This document shows, in pieces, positions 16,793 through 26,195 of a DNA stretch of 58,713 nucleotides (position 1 is its first letter; each line of letters begins with the position of its first letter). Below the pieces are notes generated by a model. That model had not been told where the DNA came from. It saw nothing but the letters and a program-made list of their open reading frames with translations, and did no database searches. The stretch spans positions 1 through 58,713 of the forward strand of contig CAJULY010000017.1 in the NCBI GenBank assembly GCA_910587185.1. Reading direction: 5' to 3'. Source of the DNA: an uncultured Muribaculaceae bacterium (GTDB lineage Bacteria; Bacteroidota; Bacteroidia; Bacteroidales; Muribaculaceae). The position numbers were made by a program, and so were the translations under genes.

Positions 16793-18982
16793 ATGTCACA
16801 GTTAAGATTCAAAGTGGTCGATGAAGCTTTCAACCGCAAGGCCGACCCCGTCAGCATTCCCGCTGAACGCCCGCAGGAATATTACGGCAAATACGTGTTC
16901 AACCGTCAGAGAATGTTTGAATACCTGCCGGCCGACACCTTCAAGGCCCTCATCAACGCAATCGACAACAAGGAGGCTCTGTCGCGCGAAGTGGCCGAAT
17001 CGGTTGCCCAGGGAATGAAACAGTGGGCCATCGACATGGGCGCACGCCACTACACCCACTGGTTCCAGCCGCTGACCGAAACAACCGCCGAGAAACATGA
17101 CGGATTCATCGAGCACGACGGCAAAGGCGGCGTCATAGAGGAATTCAACGGCAAGCTCCTCGTCCAGCAGGAGCCTGACGCCTCGAGCTTCCCCAACGGC
17201 GGCATACGAAACACATTCGAGGCCCGCGGATATTCCGCCTGGGACATATCCTCCCCGGCATTCATCATGGGCAACACACTTTGTATCCCCACGATTTTCA
17301 TCTCCTATACCGGCGAGTCGCTCGACTACAAGACCCCTCTGCTGCGCGCGCTCAACAGCGTTGACCGTGCCGCGACGGCCGTGGCGCGCTACTTCGATCC
17401 CGAGGTGCGCCATGTCAAGTCATATCTCGGATGGGAACAGGAATATTTTCTGGTCGATGAGTCGCTCTACAGCGCACGTCCCGACCTGATGATGACCGGA
17501 CGCACCCTCATGGGCCACGAATCGGCCAAGAACCAGCAGCTTGAGGACCACTACTTCGGAGCCATCCCGTCGCGCGTCGAAGCTTTCATGCTCGACCTCG
17601 AGATCGAATGTCACCGCCTCGGCATTCCCGCCAAGACGCGCCACAACGAGGTTGCCCCCAATCAGTTCGAACTTGCCCCCATCTTCGAGGAAACCAACCT
17701 CGCCAACGACCACAACCTCCTGCTGATGAGCCTCATCACCGAGGTTGCCAACCGCCATCATTTCCGCGTCCTCCTCCATGAGAAGCCGTTTGCAGGAATC
17801 AACGGCTCGGGCAAACACAACAACTGGAGCCTCGGAACTGACCGCGGTGTCCTTCTCTTCGCCCCCGGCAAGACACCCAAACAGAACCTGCAGTTCATCA
17901 CCTTCGTGGTCAACGTGATGGCTGCCGTCCACCGCCACAACGGCCTGCTCAAGGCTTCCATCGCATCCGCCACTAACGCCCACCGTCTCGGCGCCAACGA
18001 AGCTCCCCCCGCAATCATCTCCATATTCACCGGTTCGCAGCTCTCCGACATTCTCGAGCGCATCGAATCGACCTCCAACAGCGAACTCTCCGATCTCAAC
18101 AACCGCGAGGGTCTGCGGCTGAACGTCTCGCAGATTCCCGAAATCATGCTTGACAACACCGACCGCAACCGCACCTCGCCATTCGCCTTCACCGGCAACC
18201 GCTTCGAGTTCCGCGCCGTCGGATCGTCGGCCAACTGCGCCTCCGCGATGATTGCCCTCAACTCCGCCGTGGCCGAACAGCTCATCGACTTCAAAAACAA
18301 AGTTGACGCCCGCATGGAATCGGGCGAATCGCTCCGCGACGCCCTTCTCGAAGAGATCCGCGAGCTGATCCGCGTCTCAAAACCGATCCACTTCGACGGC
18401 AACGGATATTCCGACGAATGGAAAGCCGAAGCCGCGCGCCGCGGCCTCGACTGCGAGACCTCCGTCCCCGTCATCTACGACGCCTACCTCCGCCCCGAAT
18501 CGATCAGGATGTTCCGCGACGCCGGAGTGTTCTCCGAAGTCGAGCTCAAAGCACGCAACGAGGTGAAGTGGGAGATGTACACGAAGAAAGTCCAGATCGA
18601 GGCCCGCGTGCTCGGCGACCTTGCCATCAACCACGTCATGCCCGTGGCCATACGCTACCAGTCGGTGCTTCTCGACAACGTCTCGAAAATCAAAGCCATC
18701 TTCCCCGCCGACAAGGCAGCCGTCATGTCCTCGACCGAGATGGAGACGATAGAGGAAATCTCACGCCACTGCCGCGCGATCAAGGAAGAGGTCGAAGCGA
18801 TGGTTGACGCGCGCCGCGTGGCCAACCGCATTGCCAGCGAACGCGAAAAAGCCATCGCCTACCACGACAACGTCGTGCCTCGCATGGACACCATCCGCGA
18901 CCACATCGACCGCCTCGAACTCATGGTTGACAACGAGATGTGGCCTCTCCCCAAATATCGCGAACTCCTCTTCATCCGATAG
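16793..18982 (+). CDS. glnN: Glutamine synthetase, type III
   Basis: GSIII, 729 residues, ATP-dependent amidation of glutamate; the main ammonium-assimilating enzyme form in many Bacteroidetes. Family features: N-terminal YYGKYVFNRQRM, the nucleotide-site signature GINGSGKHNNWSLGT, and the glutamate-site segment RHNEVAPNQFELAPIFEE. The length is the usual roughly 725-730 residues, against about 470 for type I. It lies 54 bp behind dapL; no promoter box was seen in the gap, so at least partial read-through is possible. Confidence 0.97.
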   Translation: MSQLRFKVVDEAFNRKADPVSIPAERPQEYYGKYVFNRQRMFEYLPADTFKALINAIDNKEALSREVAESVAQGMKQWAIDMGARHYTHWFQPLTETTAEKHDGFIEHDGKGGVIEEFNGKLLVQQEPDASSFPNGGIRNTFEARGYSAWDISSPAFIMGNTLCIPTIFISYTGESLDYKTPLLRALNSVDRAATAVARYFDPEVRHVKSYLGWEQEYFLVDESLYSARPDLMMTGRTLMGHESAKNQQLEDHYFGAIPSRVEAFMLDLEIECHRLGIPAKTRHNEVAPNQFELAPIFEETNLANDHNLLLMSLITEVANRHHFRVLLHEKPFAGINGSGKHNNWSLGTDRGVLLFAPGKTPKQNLQFITFVVNVMAAVHRHNGLLKASIASATNAHRLGANEAPPAIISIFTGSQLSDILERIESTSNSELSDLNNREGLRLNVSQIPEIMLDNTDRNRTSPFAFTGNRFEFRAVGSSANCASAMIALNSAVAEQLIDFKNKVDARMESGESLRDALLEEIRELIRVSKPIHFDGNGYSDEWKAEAARRGLDCETSVPVIYDAYLRPESIRMFRDAGVFSEVELKARNEVKWEMYTKKVQIEARVLGDLAINHVMPVAIRYQSVLLDNVSKIKAIFPADKAAVMSSTEMETIEEISRHCRAIKEEVEAMVDARRVANRIASEREKAIAYHDNVVPRMDTIRDHIDRLELMVDNEMWPLPKYRELLFIR

Positions 18983-19045
18983 GCCCACGCCCTTCCCCCC
19001 TGACACACAGTTTATCCAATAGGTTTACACATATCCTTAACCTCC

Positions 19046-19077
19046 GCGCCGGTCCCGCCCCTCTGCAGGTCCGGCGC
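19046..19077 (+). terminator. Possible glnN terminator
   Basis: GCGCCGG (19046-19052) and CCGGCGC (19071-19077) form a strong GC stem with an 18-nt loop, 64 bp past glnN, followed by a pyrimidine-rich ACTCTTTCCCTCCC stretch. The tail is only moderately T-rich. Confidence 0.45.
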
Positions 19078-19101
19078 ACTCTTTCCCTCCCCCGATAAAA
19101 T

Positions 19102-19152
19102 CCTCCGACCCCTCCGACCGGTCAGACCTTGTCTGACTTGTTTGACCGCGCC
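19102..19152. repeat. GTCNGAC nonamer repeat, copy A
   Basis: Five consecutive 9-bp units: CCTCCGACC twice, GGTCAGACC, TTGTCTGAC, TTGTTTGAC, then GCGCCGG-like sequence. About 43 bp match copy B (20586-20630) in the same orientation with one insertion and one substitution. Copies A and B bracket the ATPase gene. Confidence 0.8.
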
Positions 19153-19162
19153 GGAGCTCTCT

Positions 19163-19260
19163 ATCATCGAATTTGTGTTGTTTTTTTGAATCAAATCATC
19201 GAATTTGTGCGTTTTTTACTTGATTCAATCATCGAATTTATGTATTTTTGCAGAATATCA
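19163..19260 (+). repeat. Three tandem 32-33 bp repeats ahead of the DUF4143 ATPase gene
   Basis: Units begin ATCATCGAATTTGTG at 19163, ATCATCGAATTTGTG at 19195 and ATCATCGAATTTATG at 19228, each followed by a T-run and a TTGAATCA/TTGATTCA-type segment. The third unit contains the -7 box TATTTTTG (19243-19250). The array ends 16 bp before the start codon. Confidence 0.8.
19243..19250 (+). promoter_or_regulatory. -7 box of the DUF4143 ATPase gene inside repeat unit 3
   Basis: TATTTTTG, 25 bp before the ATG at 19276. The placement excludes the longer reading frame that starts at 19129 and would translate through the repeats. Confidence 0.55.
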
Positions 19261-19275
19261 ACAGCTTACCCTGCG

Positions 19276-20574
19276 ATGAAAAGAAAAGCATATAAAAAAC
19301 TCCTCGAATGGAAAAATTCCGCCACCCGCAAGCCGCTTCTTCTTCTGGGCGCACGCCAAGTCGGAAAAACATGGCTCATGCGTGAATTCGGGGCAAATGA
19401 ATATGAGAATGTAGCTTATATCAATTGTGACAACGAGCCCCTGACAAAAGAACTTTTCATAAACGACTATGATATTGCTCGGCTGATTCTTGGATTTCAG
19501 GCGATAACCGGACAGAGAATAGAACGTGGAAAAACGCTCATAATACTTGATGAAATACAGGAGACTCCGCGAGCCCTTCACAGTCTGAAATATTTCTGTG
19601 AAAATGCCCCGGAATACCACGTTATGGCAGCCGGATCTCTGTTGGGAGTGACCCTGTCGCATGCCGAATCGTTTCCGGTCGGCAAAGTGGATTTGCTACA
19701 TATCTATCCCATGGACTTTGATGAATTTCTCAGCGCCATGGGACAAAATGCCTTTTGTGAAATAATGGCGCGTAAAGACTATGCCTTGATTGAAGCATTC
19801 TCCACAAAACTTAAAGAATATCTTTTTCAGTACTATTTTGTGGGAGGTATGCCCGAAGTGGTTAAAGCTTTTGCCGATAAAAACGATCTCAACGAAACCA
19901 GATCGCTTCAAAGCGCCATCCTTGACGCATATCGGCGCGACATATCCAAACACACCTCCAAAACAGAATCGGTCAGAATCGGACAGGTTTTGGCCTCGCT
20001 GCCTTCTCAGCTTGCCAGAGAAAACAAACGGTTCATCTATGGAGCAGCCAAAAGAGGAGCACGGGCCGCGGATTTCGAGATGGCAATACAGTGGCTTGCG
20101 GATGCCGGGCTCATTTATAAAGCCATCCGCGTAAATAAAGTGGCCGTTCCCCTTAGATTTTATGAGGACATCACCTCGTTCAAACTGTTTTTTATCGATG
20201 TCGGATTGTTGTGTTGCATGGCCGATGTACCTGCAACCATAATTCTGGGGGGCAATGACAGTCTGACCGAGTATAAGGGAATGCTGACGGAAGAATATGT
20301 TGCCCAGCAACTGTCAGCTGTCGGAATGAATTTATATTATTGGAGCAACGATCGTACTCCGGCCGAACTTGATTTTATAATTCAGTCGGGAGAAGAAGTA
20401 TATCCCATCGAAGTAAAAGCCTCTACCAATGTACGCGGAAAATCCCTCACTCGTTTTCTGAATGAAAATCCTGATAGGAAAGGGCTTCGCTTCTCTCTGC
20501 TTGGATATAAGGAGCAGGACAGGCTCACAAATATTCCCCTCTTCATGATTGATTCATTGGCTGAGTTCCTTTGA
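19276..20574 (+). CDS. AAA ATPase with C-terminal DUF4143
   Basis: A 432-residue ATPase of the AAA_14/DUF4143 type. Walker A GARQVGKT is at 25-32, Walker B TLIILDEIQ at about 87-95, a sensor-like HVMAAGSLLG follows, and the C-terminal third has DUF4143 features including the nuclease-like segment AELDFIIQSGEEVYPIEVKA (E...D...ExK spacing reminiscent of restriction-nuclease folds). The family is widespread in gut Bacteroidetes and its role is unknown. The start at 19276 is chosen because upstream sequence is repeat and promoter. Base composition looks more AT-rich than flanking glnN, and the gene is bracketed by direct GTCNGAC repeats, both suggesting acquisition. Confidence 0.88.
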   Translation: MKRKAYKKLLEWKNSATRKPLLLLGARQVGKTWLMREFGANEYENVAYINCDNEPLTKELFINDYDIARLILGFQAITGQRIERGKTLIILDEIQETPRALHSLKYFCENAPEYHVMAAGSLLGVTLSHAESFPVGKVDLLHIYPMDFDEFLSAMGQNAFCEIMARKDYALIEAFSTKLKEYLFQYYFVGGMPEVVKAFADKNDLNETRSLQSAILDAYRRDISKHTSKTESVRIGQVLASLPSQLARENKRFIYGAAKRGARAADFEMAIQWLADAGLIYKAIRVNKVAVPLRFYEDITSFKLFFIDVGLLCCMADVPATIILGGNDSLTEYKGMLTEEYVAQQLSAVGMNLYYWSNDRTPAELDFIIQSGEEVYPIEVKASTNVRGKSLTRFLNENPDRKGLRFSLLGYKEQDRLTNIPLFMIDSLAEFL

Positions 20575-20585
20575 CCGCTCAATAG

Positions 20586-20630
20586 CTCTCCGACCCGGTC
20601 AGACCTTGTCTGACTTGTCTGACCGCGCCG
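20586..20630. repeat. GTCNGAC nonamer repeat, copy B
   Basis: Same orientation and nearly identical to copy A over about 43 bp. It overlaps the 3' end of the minus-strand four-helix gene, whose last codons (Ser-Asp-Lys-Ser-Asp-Lys-Val, stop at 20599) are read from the repeat. Confidence 0.8.
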
Positions 20631-21189
20631 CGCCTGCACTGCCGCGCCGATAGGCGATGCGCGCACGGCTCATCTGCTCGCGCACGCCCCCGCGCTCTAC
20701 AAACATCTCCTGCTGCCGCTCCAGCATCCGCTTGAGCAGGTAGATGGCCTGGTTTATGAGCGTGATGGCAAGATTGCATATCTCCTCCTGATTCAGCCGC
20801 GGAACAATGTCGCGATACGTGGCGCTGAAACTCTCCCCGCTGCAGAAACTTCTGAGCCGCTCCATGCGCGGATGATCCATTCCCCATTGCTCCATGTTTC
20901 TGACGCGCAGATAATCCTCATAGTCAATCAGCAGCTCTTCCAGACTCGCCTTGGCCACGTTTGTCAGCTTCAGCTCCGTTTCGGTCGAAGTCATCGAAGC
21001 CTTGCTACCCTCCGCGATATTCTGTTTGCCCGACCGCGCCGCCTGAACCATCTGGTCGATGGTCCGGTCCGACATCTTCAGATAGCGCGACGTGAAATAA
21101 AAGGTTATGTCATAGATTATCTCGGTTGTTTTATAAACCCTCAGCTTCCGGTAACCCCCTCTCGGCTGAAGAAACGGCTCTGCAGTCAT
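20599..21189 (-). CDS. Four-helix-bundle protein (23S rRNA intervening-sequence type)
   Basis: A 196-residue helical protein. YRKLRVYKTTEIIYDITFYF, TIDQMVQAARSGKQNIAEGS and EELLIDYEDYLR match the four-helix-bundle family first seen in 23S rRNA intervening sequences (GKQNIAEGS is the core motif); the remainder fits the longer 'suffix domain' form in Bacteroidetes. Function unknown, cytoplasmic. The ATG at 21189 is preferred because upstream in-frame sequence reads through repeat copy C. The stop codon lies inside repeat copy B, so the last seven residues come from the repeat. Confidence 0.75.
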   Translation of the reverse strand: MTAEPFLQPRGGYRKLRVYKTTEIIYDITFYFTSRYLKMSDRTIDQMVQAARSGKQNIAEGSKASMTSTETELKLTNVAKASLEELLIDYEDYLRVRNMEQWGMDHPRMERLRSFCSGESFSATYRDIVPRLNQEEICNLAITLINQAIYLLKRMLERQQEMFVERGGVREQMSRARIAYRRGSAGAARSDKSDKV

Positions 21190-21293
21190 AACCTCTTGAT
21201 TTTTAGTTTTGATAATTTGGTCAAATATACGAAAAACTCCCGACATTCCAAAAACGCCGCCCCTCCCCGCCAACTTTTTCATCGCCTCCGATT

Positions 21294-21330
21294 CCTCCGA
21301 CCGGTCAGACTCAGTCCGACTTGTCAGACC
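21294..21330. repeat. GTCNGAC nonamer repeat, copy C
   Basis: Units CCTCCGACC, GGTCAGACT, CAGTCCGAC, TTGTCAGAC at perfect 9-bp spacing, same orientation as A and B, about 105 bp upstream of the four-helix gene start. It is more diverged than A and B are from one another. Confidence 0.7.
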
Positions 21331-21404
21331 CCTCTTCAAGAATAGCGGCGCGGAAAATCCATAACGGAAATCCCCGCGCCACGATTTTACCAAACTTTAT
21401 TTCG

Positions 21405-24400
21405 TCAATTTGAGGAAGCCGATTCGTCAAGTACGAGCTTTATAGGCAATGCATCACCTCCATGTGTTTTGTTATAATCAGCTATAGTCTGCCCGCGCTT
21501 CAATGTTACTTCATTATCTGTGTACTGAGGCTGAAAACCAACCCTGACACCGAAATTCTGGAAGTTCATGTCAAAATAGTTGCAGTCCCAAGAAGCCGAA
21601 TTATCTACAACCTTATTAAACCAATACAATGCGCCCGGCGAAGCAGCCGTATTATAAGGAATGGGACGGTATTGGTCACGAGGATTACTCATATCAAAAG
21701 GTTGTTCCACTCGCGAATATCTCAGGACACCGAACCTTTTATAATTCGTTGCAGTATTATTGAATTCACCATCCATTGTACGTCGGCCTACACCTCTGGC
21801 TCCGACCGGGAAAAAGACCTGATTGGCATTCAATGGGTTATAAACAATCACACCACGCATACCTCGTGATGAACCCCCTCCGAGTTTATTGTCCTTACCG
21901 TCATTATCAAAATCTTCGAATCCATACGCTTCATCAACGGTGAGCGCGGTGGTAATCGCATCGTCGCCGTACATCACACCGATACCGAAATCGCATTTCG
22001 AACGAAGACTTTCATACTCCTGCAGGGTCGGAACACGGTAATAGCGTGTGGTGCCAAGAACGTTTATCTTAAAGCGACCCCATCTGAAAGTTTCCTGAGG
22101 AGTAGTGTCTCCGAAAGAATTCTTTCCCCACACATTGTCGTATGATGTATTTGTTGTAAACGGGTATCCTTCAATCTCTTTCCAAGCGAGTTTGGAACCA
22201 GTTGCCATTTCGAACTGGCCGTCAACTCCAGGTTCTACGCCTACCCCATAGGTCAGGTTGTTTCTTATGAGAACGCCATTATAATTTCCACGACGGAACA
22301 GAGTACCCAATGAAAGCGGATTGGCCGTCAGTTCTGCCTCAAGATAATTCTTATCATTCTCATTCCATTCGGTACCAAAAGCGGGAAGGGGCTCTTTAGA
22401 TTTATACAAGGCATAACTGCTCCATCTCACACCATCGCCGGCAACGTTAAGAGGATAGTTATATCCCTGCCGCACAAAAATGGAGTGATAACAGGTGAAA
22501 CCATGATACTCGACCTCCACAATGGCACAACGTGACAACATTGAATTTCCTGTGGTACCATTGAATTTTACAGTGAACTCAATAGGAGTACCGGTGTTTC
22601 CGATTATAGCATTTCCTTCAGTTCGATTTCCACCATCAAGCGTTACGAGGCCCGAAGGATCTGTTTTCACATAAGCCTTCCATTCTCCTTCCGAATCAAA
22701 CGTTTTAAACTCGTTATCCGAAGCGCCTTCACGTCTCACAAGCTTCACATAAAAATCCTGAGTGTCATCCCATTTACGCCAAATGGCCTTTGGATTCACA
22801 ATTCGGCGCACCTGAAAGACCGGACGGAACTTTTCAATTTCAGTTTTCTTACCATCTCTCTCAGGATATGTCGCTTTGATTCTAACTATAGCCTTGCGCT
22901 GATATGTATCATAGGGATTGTTTCCTGTAAACCCGGAACCGCCAAGCATTGACTTGGGACGTGTCCACATGGGGAAATGCACGGTAATGGAACCGTCCGG
23001 AGCTTTTGTAATTTTACAGACATTGTTACCCGAACCGACAGTTTTCTCAGTCTGTCCCCCAGTAAAAGTTAAGTCCGCCTTAGTAAAGGAACGAGTGTTC
23101 TGTTTTTGAGTATAAAAATATGTCTTCAGTTTAGCGTAACTATTAGCGAAATCATCATTAGGATACAATGTAGCTTCCAGCTGGTCCGGGACATTTAATG
23201 CAAGAAAACCTGCCCATATAGGAGTCACATAGCGAGGAGCACCTTTCGCAATCTGAGCCTCCGTGAAGCTTGTCTGTGCTGTTCCATCTTTGTTATACGG
23301 TCTTTGAAGACCATAGTAATATCCTTGCGTTTGAACATTTCCTGAATAAGAGAGCGCATTAGTCACATTTTCCTTTCCTTCATTATAGTACAATTTACTA
23401 TTCCATTTGAAGTCCATCACACCGGTTCCTACTTCAGCCGGAGGGACATTGCCGGGAGAATTCGGATCGTATGGGCCCCAATTATTCTCAACGATTTCCA
23501 CTTCCAAAGACTGAACGTCGCCGAGGATACGGATAGGGAAGATGGCTTTATGGTTATACATATATGAAATGTAGTAGGTCGGATCAGTGAAAATTGTACG
23601 GGGAGGTTCAATATAGGCGATGTGCCAGTCGGGCTGATTGGCCCAGCCTTTGAAGCCGAGAGTCAGTTTGTAGTGGTGGTTGCGGATTGCATTGTAGTTG
23701 TAGTCCACATCCTGCCCGAGCATGAAACGGTAGATGATTTTACCATGCGACACGTTTTCAGGATTTTCCGAAACATAATATGCTTCAACCTCTATATATG
23801 TGCCGTAGGGTATATTGTCTTTATAGTCATCTTCACCGGGTTTAGGCATATAGCCTACCTTGTCCCAGTCCTGATGTTTGCAATATTCTTTCTGGCCGGG
23901 ATAATTGCCTTGAATGTTTTCATAGAAATAGAGCGCCTTGTCATACTCGGAATGTTCAGTGACCACTCCGGTTTCAGGATCTTTTGAAACCGCCCCGTGC
24001 AGACCGTTTCCTTTATTTATCTGAAGCCATTTCAGATAATCCTCACCCGGGTCAGTTTCTGTCAAGCCGTCTGTATTATAATAAATCACGTCTCCCTCGG
24101 TTATCAGGGAATCCTGACCGCCTTTTTCTGTCCAGACCCAATTATCCTCACCAATCCTGCAATATTTCGGAATGTCCTTGATTCTCACATCCTTTACATA
24201 GATGAAGACCCCGTTATGGAGTCCTGAACCGTCAAACACCACTGTAACCTTCGAAGCCGCCCTCTTAATCCAGGCATGGATCTCCATCTGTTTCTTGTTC
24301 ACCACAACCGGATAAGCGTCAAAACCGTCGCTCTCACCGGTTTCTGAGAAATAGCCGAACATCTGATCATTGGCTGCTATGTTTTTCTCATTCCATTCGA

Positions 24401-24896
24401 CAGTGTATTTTTTCAGATCCTTTACATTTTCGAAATCTATCTTGGCCTGCTTTTTATCGAAAGGAATGTTGGCGGTCACATAGATATTATATTTACCGAA
24501 AGGAATTCCCTTCAGGGTGAATGTGGCCCGCGAGGTTGTTTCCTCGGCTTTCTCTCCGGCATCGGAAGGCATGTCCGTATTGGCGCCCTCCGTATCTTTT
24601 CGCATCGTTTTCAGATCAATGAGATCAGCACCGTTGTAAATGTCGAAAAGATGACCGTCTTCTTTATAGACGAAGACTGTGATGTTGTCGATATCATTCA
24701 AAGCGTCGCCGGCGGCTGCACGACCACCTTGACCAGTGTCAACCTTGGTTCCCACGAGCGGATGGAAATTGACCGTAGCGGAGAGCACGGCTTCTCCCTC
24801 GCCGATCTCATAGTCGCCGAGAGGGAAATCGTCGGTACATGAACTGACTGACAGAAAAAATATCAGAGACAGAAATATATATAGTGTTTTCTTCAT
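21405..24896 (-). CDS. Large DUF4906 lipoprotein, probable fimbrial tip/adhesin subunit
   Basis: 1163 residues with lipobox SVSSC (C20). An N-terminal fimbrillin-like beta region (INITVFVYKEDG-type strand pattern, TSRATFTLKGIPFGKYNIYV) is followed by DUF4906-type repeats and a C-terminal module (RFKINVLGTTRYYRVPTLQEYESL, RGMRGVIVYNP, FGVRVGFQPQ) resembling the fibrobacter-paralog/DUF1566-type domains of Bacteroidetes surface proteins. It is the last gene of the fimbrial operon, 34 bp behind the minor subunit. In Mfa-type operons the large distal gene encodes the tip adhesin; that role is inferred here from size and position. The ligand is unknown. Confidence 0.7.
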   Translation of the reverse strand: MKKTLYIFLSLIFFLSVSSCTDDFPLGDYEIGEGEAVLSATVNFHPLVGTKVDTGQGGRAAAGDALNDIDNITVFVYKEDGHLFDIYNGADLIDLKTMRKDTEGANTDMPSDAGEKAEETTSRATFTLKGIPFGKYNIYVTANIPFDKKQAKIDFENVKDLKKYTVEWNEKNIAANDQMFGYFSETGESDGFDAYPVVVNKKQMEIHAWIKRAASKVTVVFDGSGLHNGVFIYVKDVRIKDIPKYCRIGEDNWVWTEKGGQDSLITEGDVIYYNTDGLTETDPGEDYLKWLQINKGNGLHGAVSKDPETGVVTEHSEYDKALYFYENIQGNYPGQKEYCKHQDWDKVGYMPKPGEDDYKDNIPYGTYIEVEAYYVSENPENVSHGKIIYRFMLGQDVDYNYNAIRNHHYKLTLGFKGWANQPDWHIAYIEPPRTIFTDPTYYISYMYNHKAIFPIRILGDVQSLEVEIVENNWGPYDPNSPGNVPPAEVGTGVMDFKWNSKLYYNEGKENVTNALSYSGNVQTQGYYYGLQRPYNKDGTAQTSFTEAQIAKGAPRYVTPIWAGFLALNVPDQLEATLYPNDDFANSYAKLKTYFYTQKQNTRSFTKADLTFTGGQTEKTVGSGNNVCKITKAPDGSITVHFPMWTRPKSMLGGSGFTGNNPYDTYQRKAIVRIKATYPERDGKKTEIEKFRPVFQVRRIVNPKAIWRKWDDTQDFYVKLVRREGASDNEFKTFDSEGEWKAYVKTDPSGLVTLDGGNRTEGNAIIGNTGTPIEFTVKFNGTTGNSMLSRCAIVEVEYHGFTCYHSIFVRQGYNYPLNVAGDGVRWSSYALYKSKEPLPAFGTEWNENDKNYLEAELTANPLSLGTLFRRGNYNGVLIRNNLTYGVGVEPGVDGQFEMATGSKLAWKEIEGYPFTTNTSYDNVWGKNSFGDTTPQETFRWGRFKINVLGTTRYYRVPTLQEYESLRSKCDFGIGVMYGDDAITTALTVDEAYGFEDFDNDGKDNKLGGGSSRGMRGVIVYNPLNANQVFFPVGARGVGRRTMDGEFNNTATNYKRFGVLRYSRVEQPFDMSNPRDQYRPIPYNTAASPGALYWFNKVVDNSASWDCNYFDMNFQNFGVRVGFQPQYTDNEVTLKRGQTIADYNKTHGGDALPIKLVLDESASSN

Positions 24897-24930
24897 ATCA
24901 AGAAAATATCATTCGGATTTCAGGATTTTA

Positions 24931-26193
24931 TCAAAAATCATTTTCCGGATCGTCCGGGTCTATGACGAGCCATGGCGGCACTTCGCCCGGTTCAGCGGGA
25001 GGACGAGGTAGAAGTTCGTCAAAGCCGAATGTCGGATTCAGTTTGACGGAAGTGTAAGGAACCACATCGACCGTGCATTTCAGTTCGCTGGGGGTGAGCA
25101 GAATGTTGACCAAGACGTGGGTGTTTCGGGGAAGAGAGGGCAGATTGGGAAGTTTCTGAGAGAGAGGAAGAGTGGTTTCCTGCTGAGAAATTTTGTCAAA
25201 GACGGTCAGTGAGCAGTGAAATTCCTGGCCCGGAGTCTCAGGCAGATAAATCAATGGGGCATACATGAAAGTCTTGCCTTTTTCAAGAGCGTCAACATCC
25301 ATCGGTGTGTCAGGAGTGAATGTAAACGACGCAGGTTGAGGAGAATCCGAAGGGACGCTGAAAGAGGTGATATAGCGTCCGTTGTATTCATAATTGCTCG
25401 GCTCGCCTTTGACGGGATCATAGACGGCCCGCGGCATCAGATACTGTTGGAATCCGATGCGGTCAATTGTAAAAGATCTTATTTCGTGGTTTTCGAGGCT
25501 GTAGTTCTCTCCGTCGGTGATATCGTCGCTTTTGGTGATAGTGAATGAAAATTTAGTGACTGCGCGGGTTATGAAGAGATCGGCTGTCTGGTAACGGTTA
25601 TCGCCTTCGGCATTGAGTTCATCTACAGTCACGTTCCACGACTCCGTCATCGGCACGGAGAGCCGGCCTGTCTCAGTGTCATCTTCTCTATTTTCCCAAT
25701 TATAAAGCGCGTTGTCACCGGTTCGAACCATCAGCAGACTGTTCACGGCGTCCATATCCATCGTGGCGCCGGCTGTAGCATTGTTCAGTAAATCGATTGT
25801 TTCGGAAGCCAACGTCGATTCGTTTCCGAAGAGCAGAATGCGTTTTTGTCCCGGCTTGGTCTTGAAGGTCAGATTGTCGTTGATGATCGAGCCGTCGGAA
25901 TCAACGGTAACCATTCGGTTTGATTCTACTTTGTTGTCTGAGGCATTGAGAATTATGACGCGCAAAGTGTGAAGTTTCTCACATTCAAGCTCCGGCAGTT
26001 TGAAGTATGTGAGATCGCCTTCGGCGCGTGAACGAGATTCAGATGCCGGTTCCGTCACGCTTATCTCAAGAGTGAGATATACGTCCGAAGGGTTGTCGGC
26101 AGGAAGTACCGAAGCGTCGGACGAGCATGACGCCAGAAGCGGCAATGTCGCGGCGAAAATGATCAGATTAACGTATAGTGCCTTTAATGACAT
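24931..26193 (-). CDS. Fimbrial minor-subunit lipoprotein
   Basis: 420 residues with lipobox LLASC (C23). The start at 26193 (MSLKALYVNLIIF) gives a clean lipoprotein signal and lies 2 bp past the mfa2-like stop; an upstream in-frame start would overlap that gene. The beta-rich sequence (TLEISVTEPASESRSRAEGD, LHTLRVIILNASDNKV, KRILLFGNEST) has the fimbrillin N-domain pattern, including an Arg-rich processing-like segment. It is likely an accessory or adaptor subunit like Mfa3/Mfa4 or FimC/FimD, but which cannot be said. Confidence 0.65.
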   Translation of the reverse strand: MSLKALYVNLIIFAATLPLLASCSSDASVLPADNPSDVYLTLEISVTEPASESRSRAEGDLTYFKLPELECEKLHTLRVIILNASDNKVESNRMVTVDSDGSIINDNLTFKTKPGQKRILLFGNESTLASETIDLLNNATAGATMDMDAVNSLLMVRTGDNALYNWENREDDTETGRLSVPMTESWNVTVDELNAEGDNRYQTADLFITRAVTKFSFTITKSDDITDGENYSLENHEIRSFTIDRIGFQQYLMPRAVYDPVKGEPSNYEYNGRYITSFSVPSDSPQPASFTFTPDTPMDVDALEKGKTFMYAPLIYLPETPGQEFHCSLTVFDKISQQETTLPLSQKLPNLPSLPRNTHVLVNILLTPSELKCTVDVVPYTSVKLNPTFGFDELLPRPPAEPGEVPPWLVIDPDDPENDF

Positions 26194-26195
26194 GG

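Noticed and set aside
19163..19260. CRISPR array
   Set aside because: Only three degenerate units phased at 32-33 bp without distinct unique spacers, and no cas genes; they read as promoter-region repeats.
19129..19275. N-terminal extension of the ATPase frame
   Set aside because: The extension would translate the nonamer repeat, the tandem repeats and the -7 box; ATPase homology starts at MKRKAYKKLLEW.
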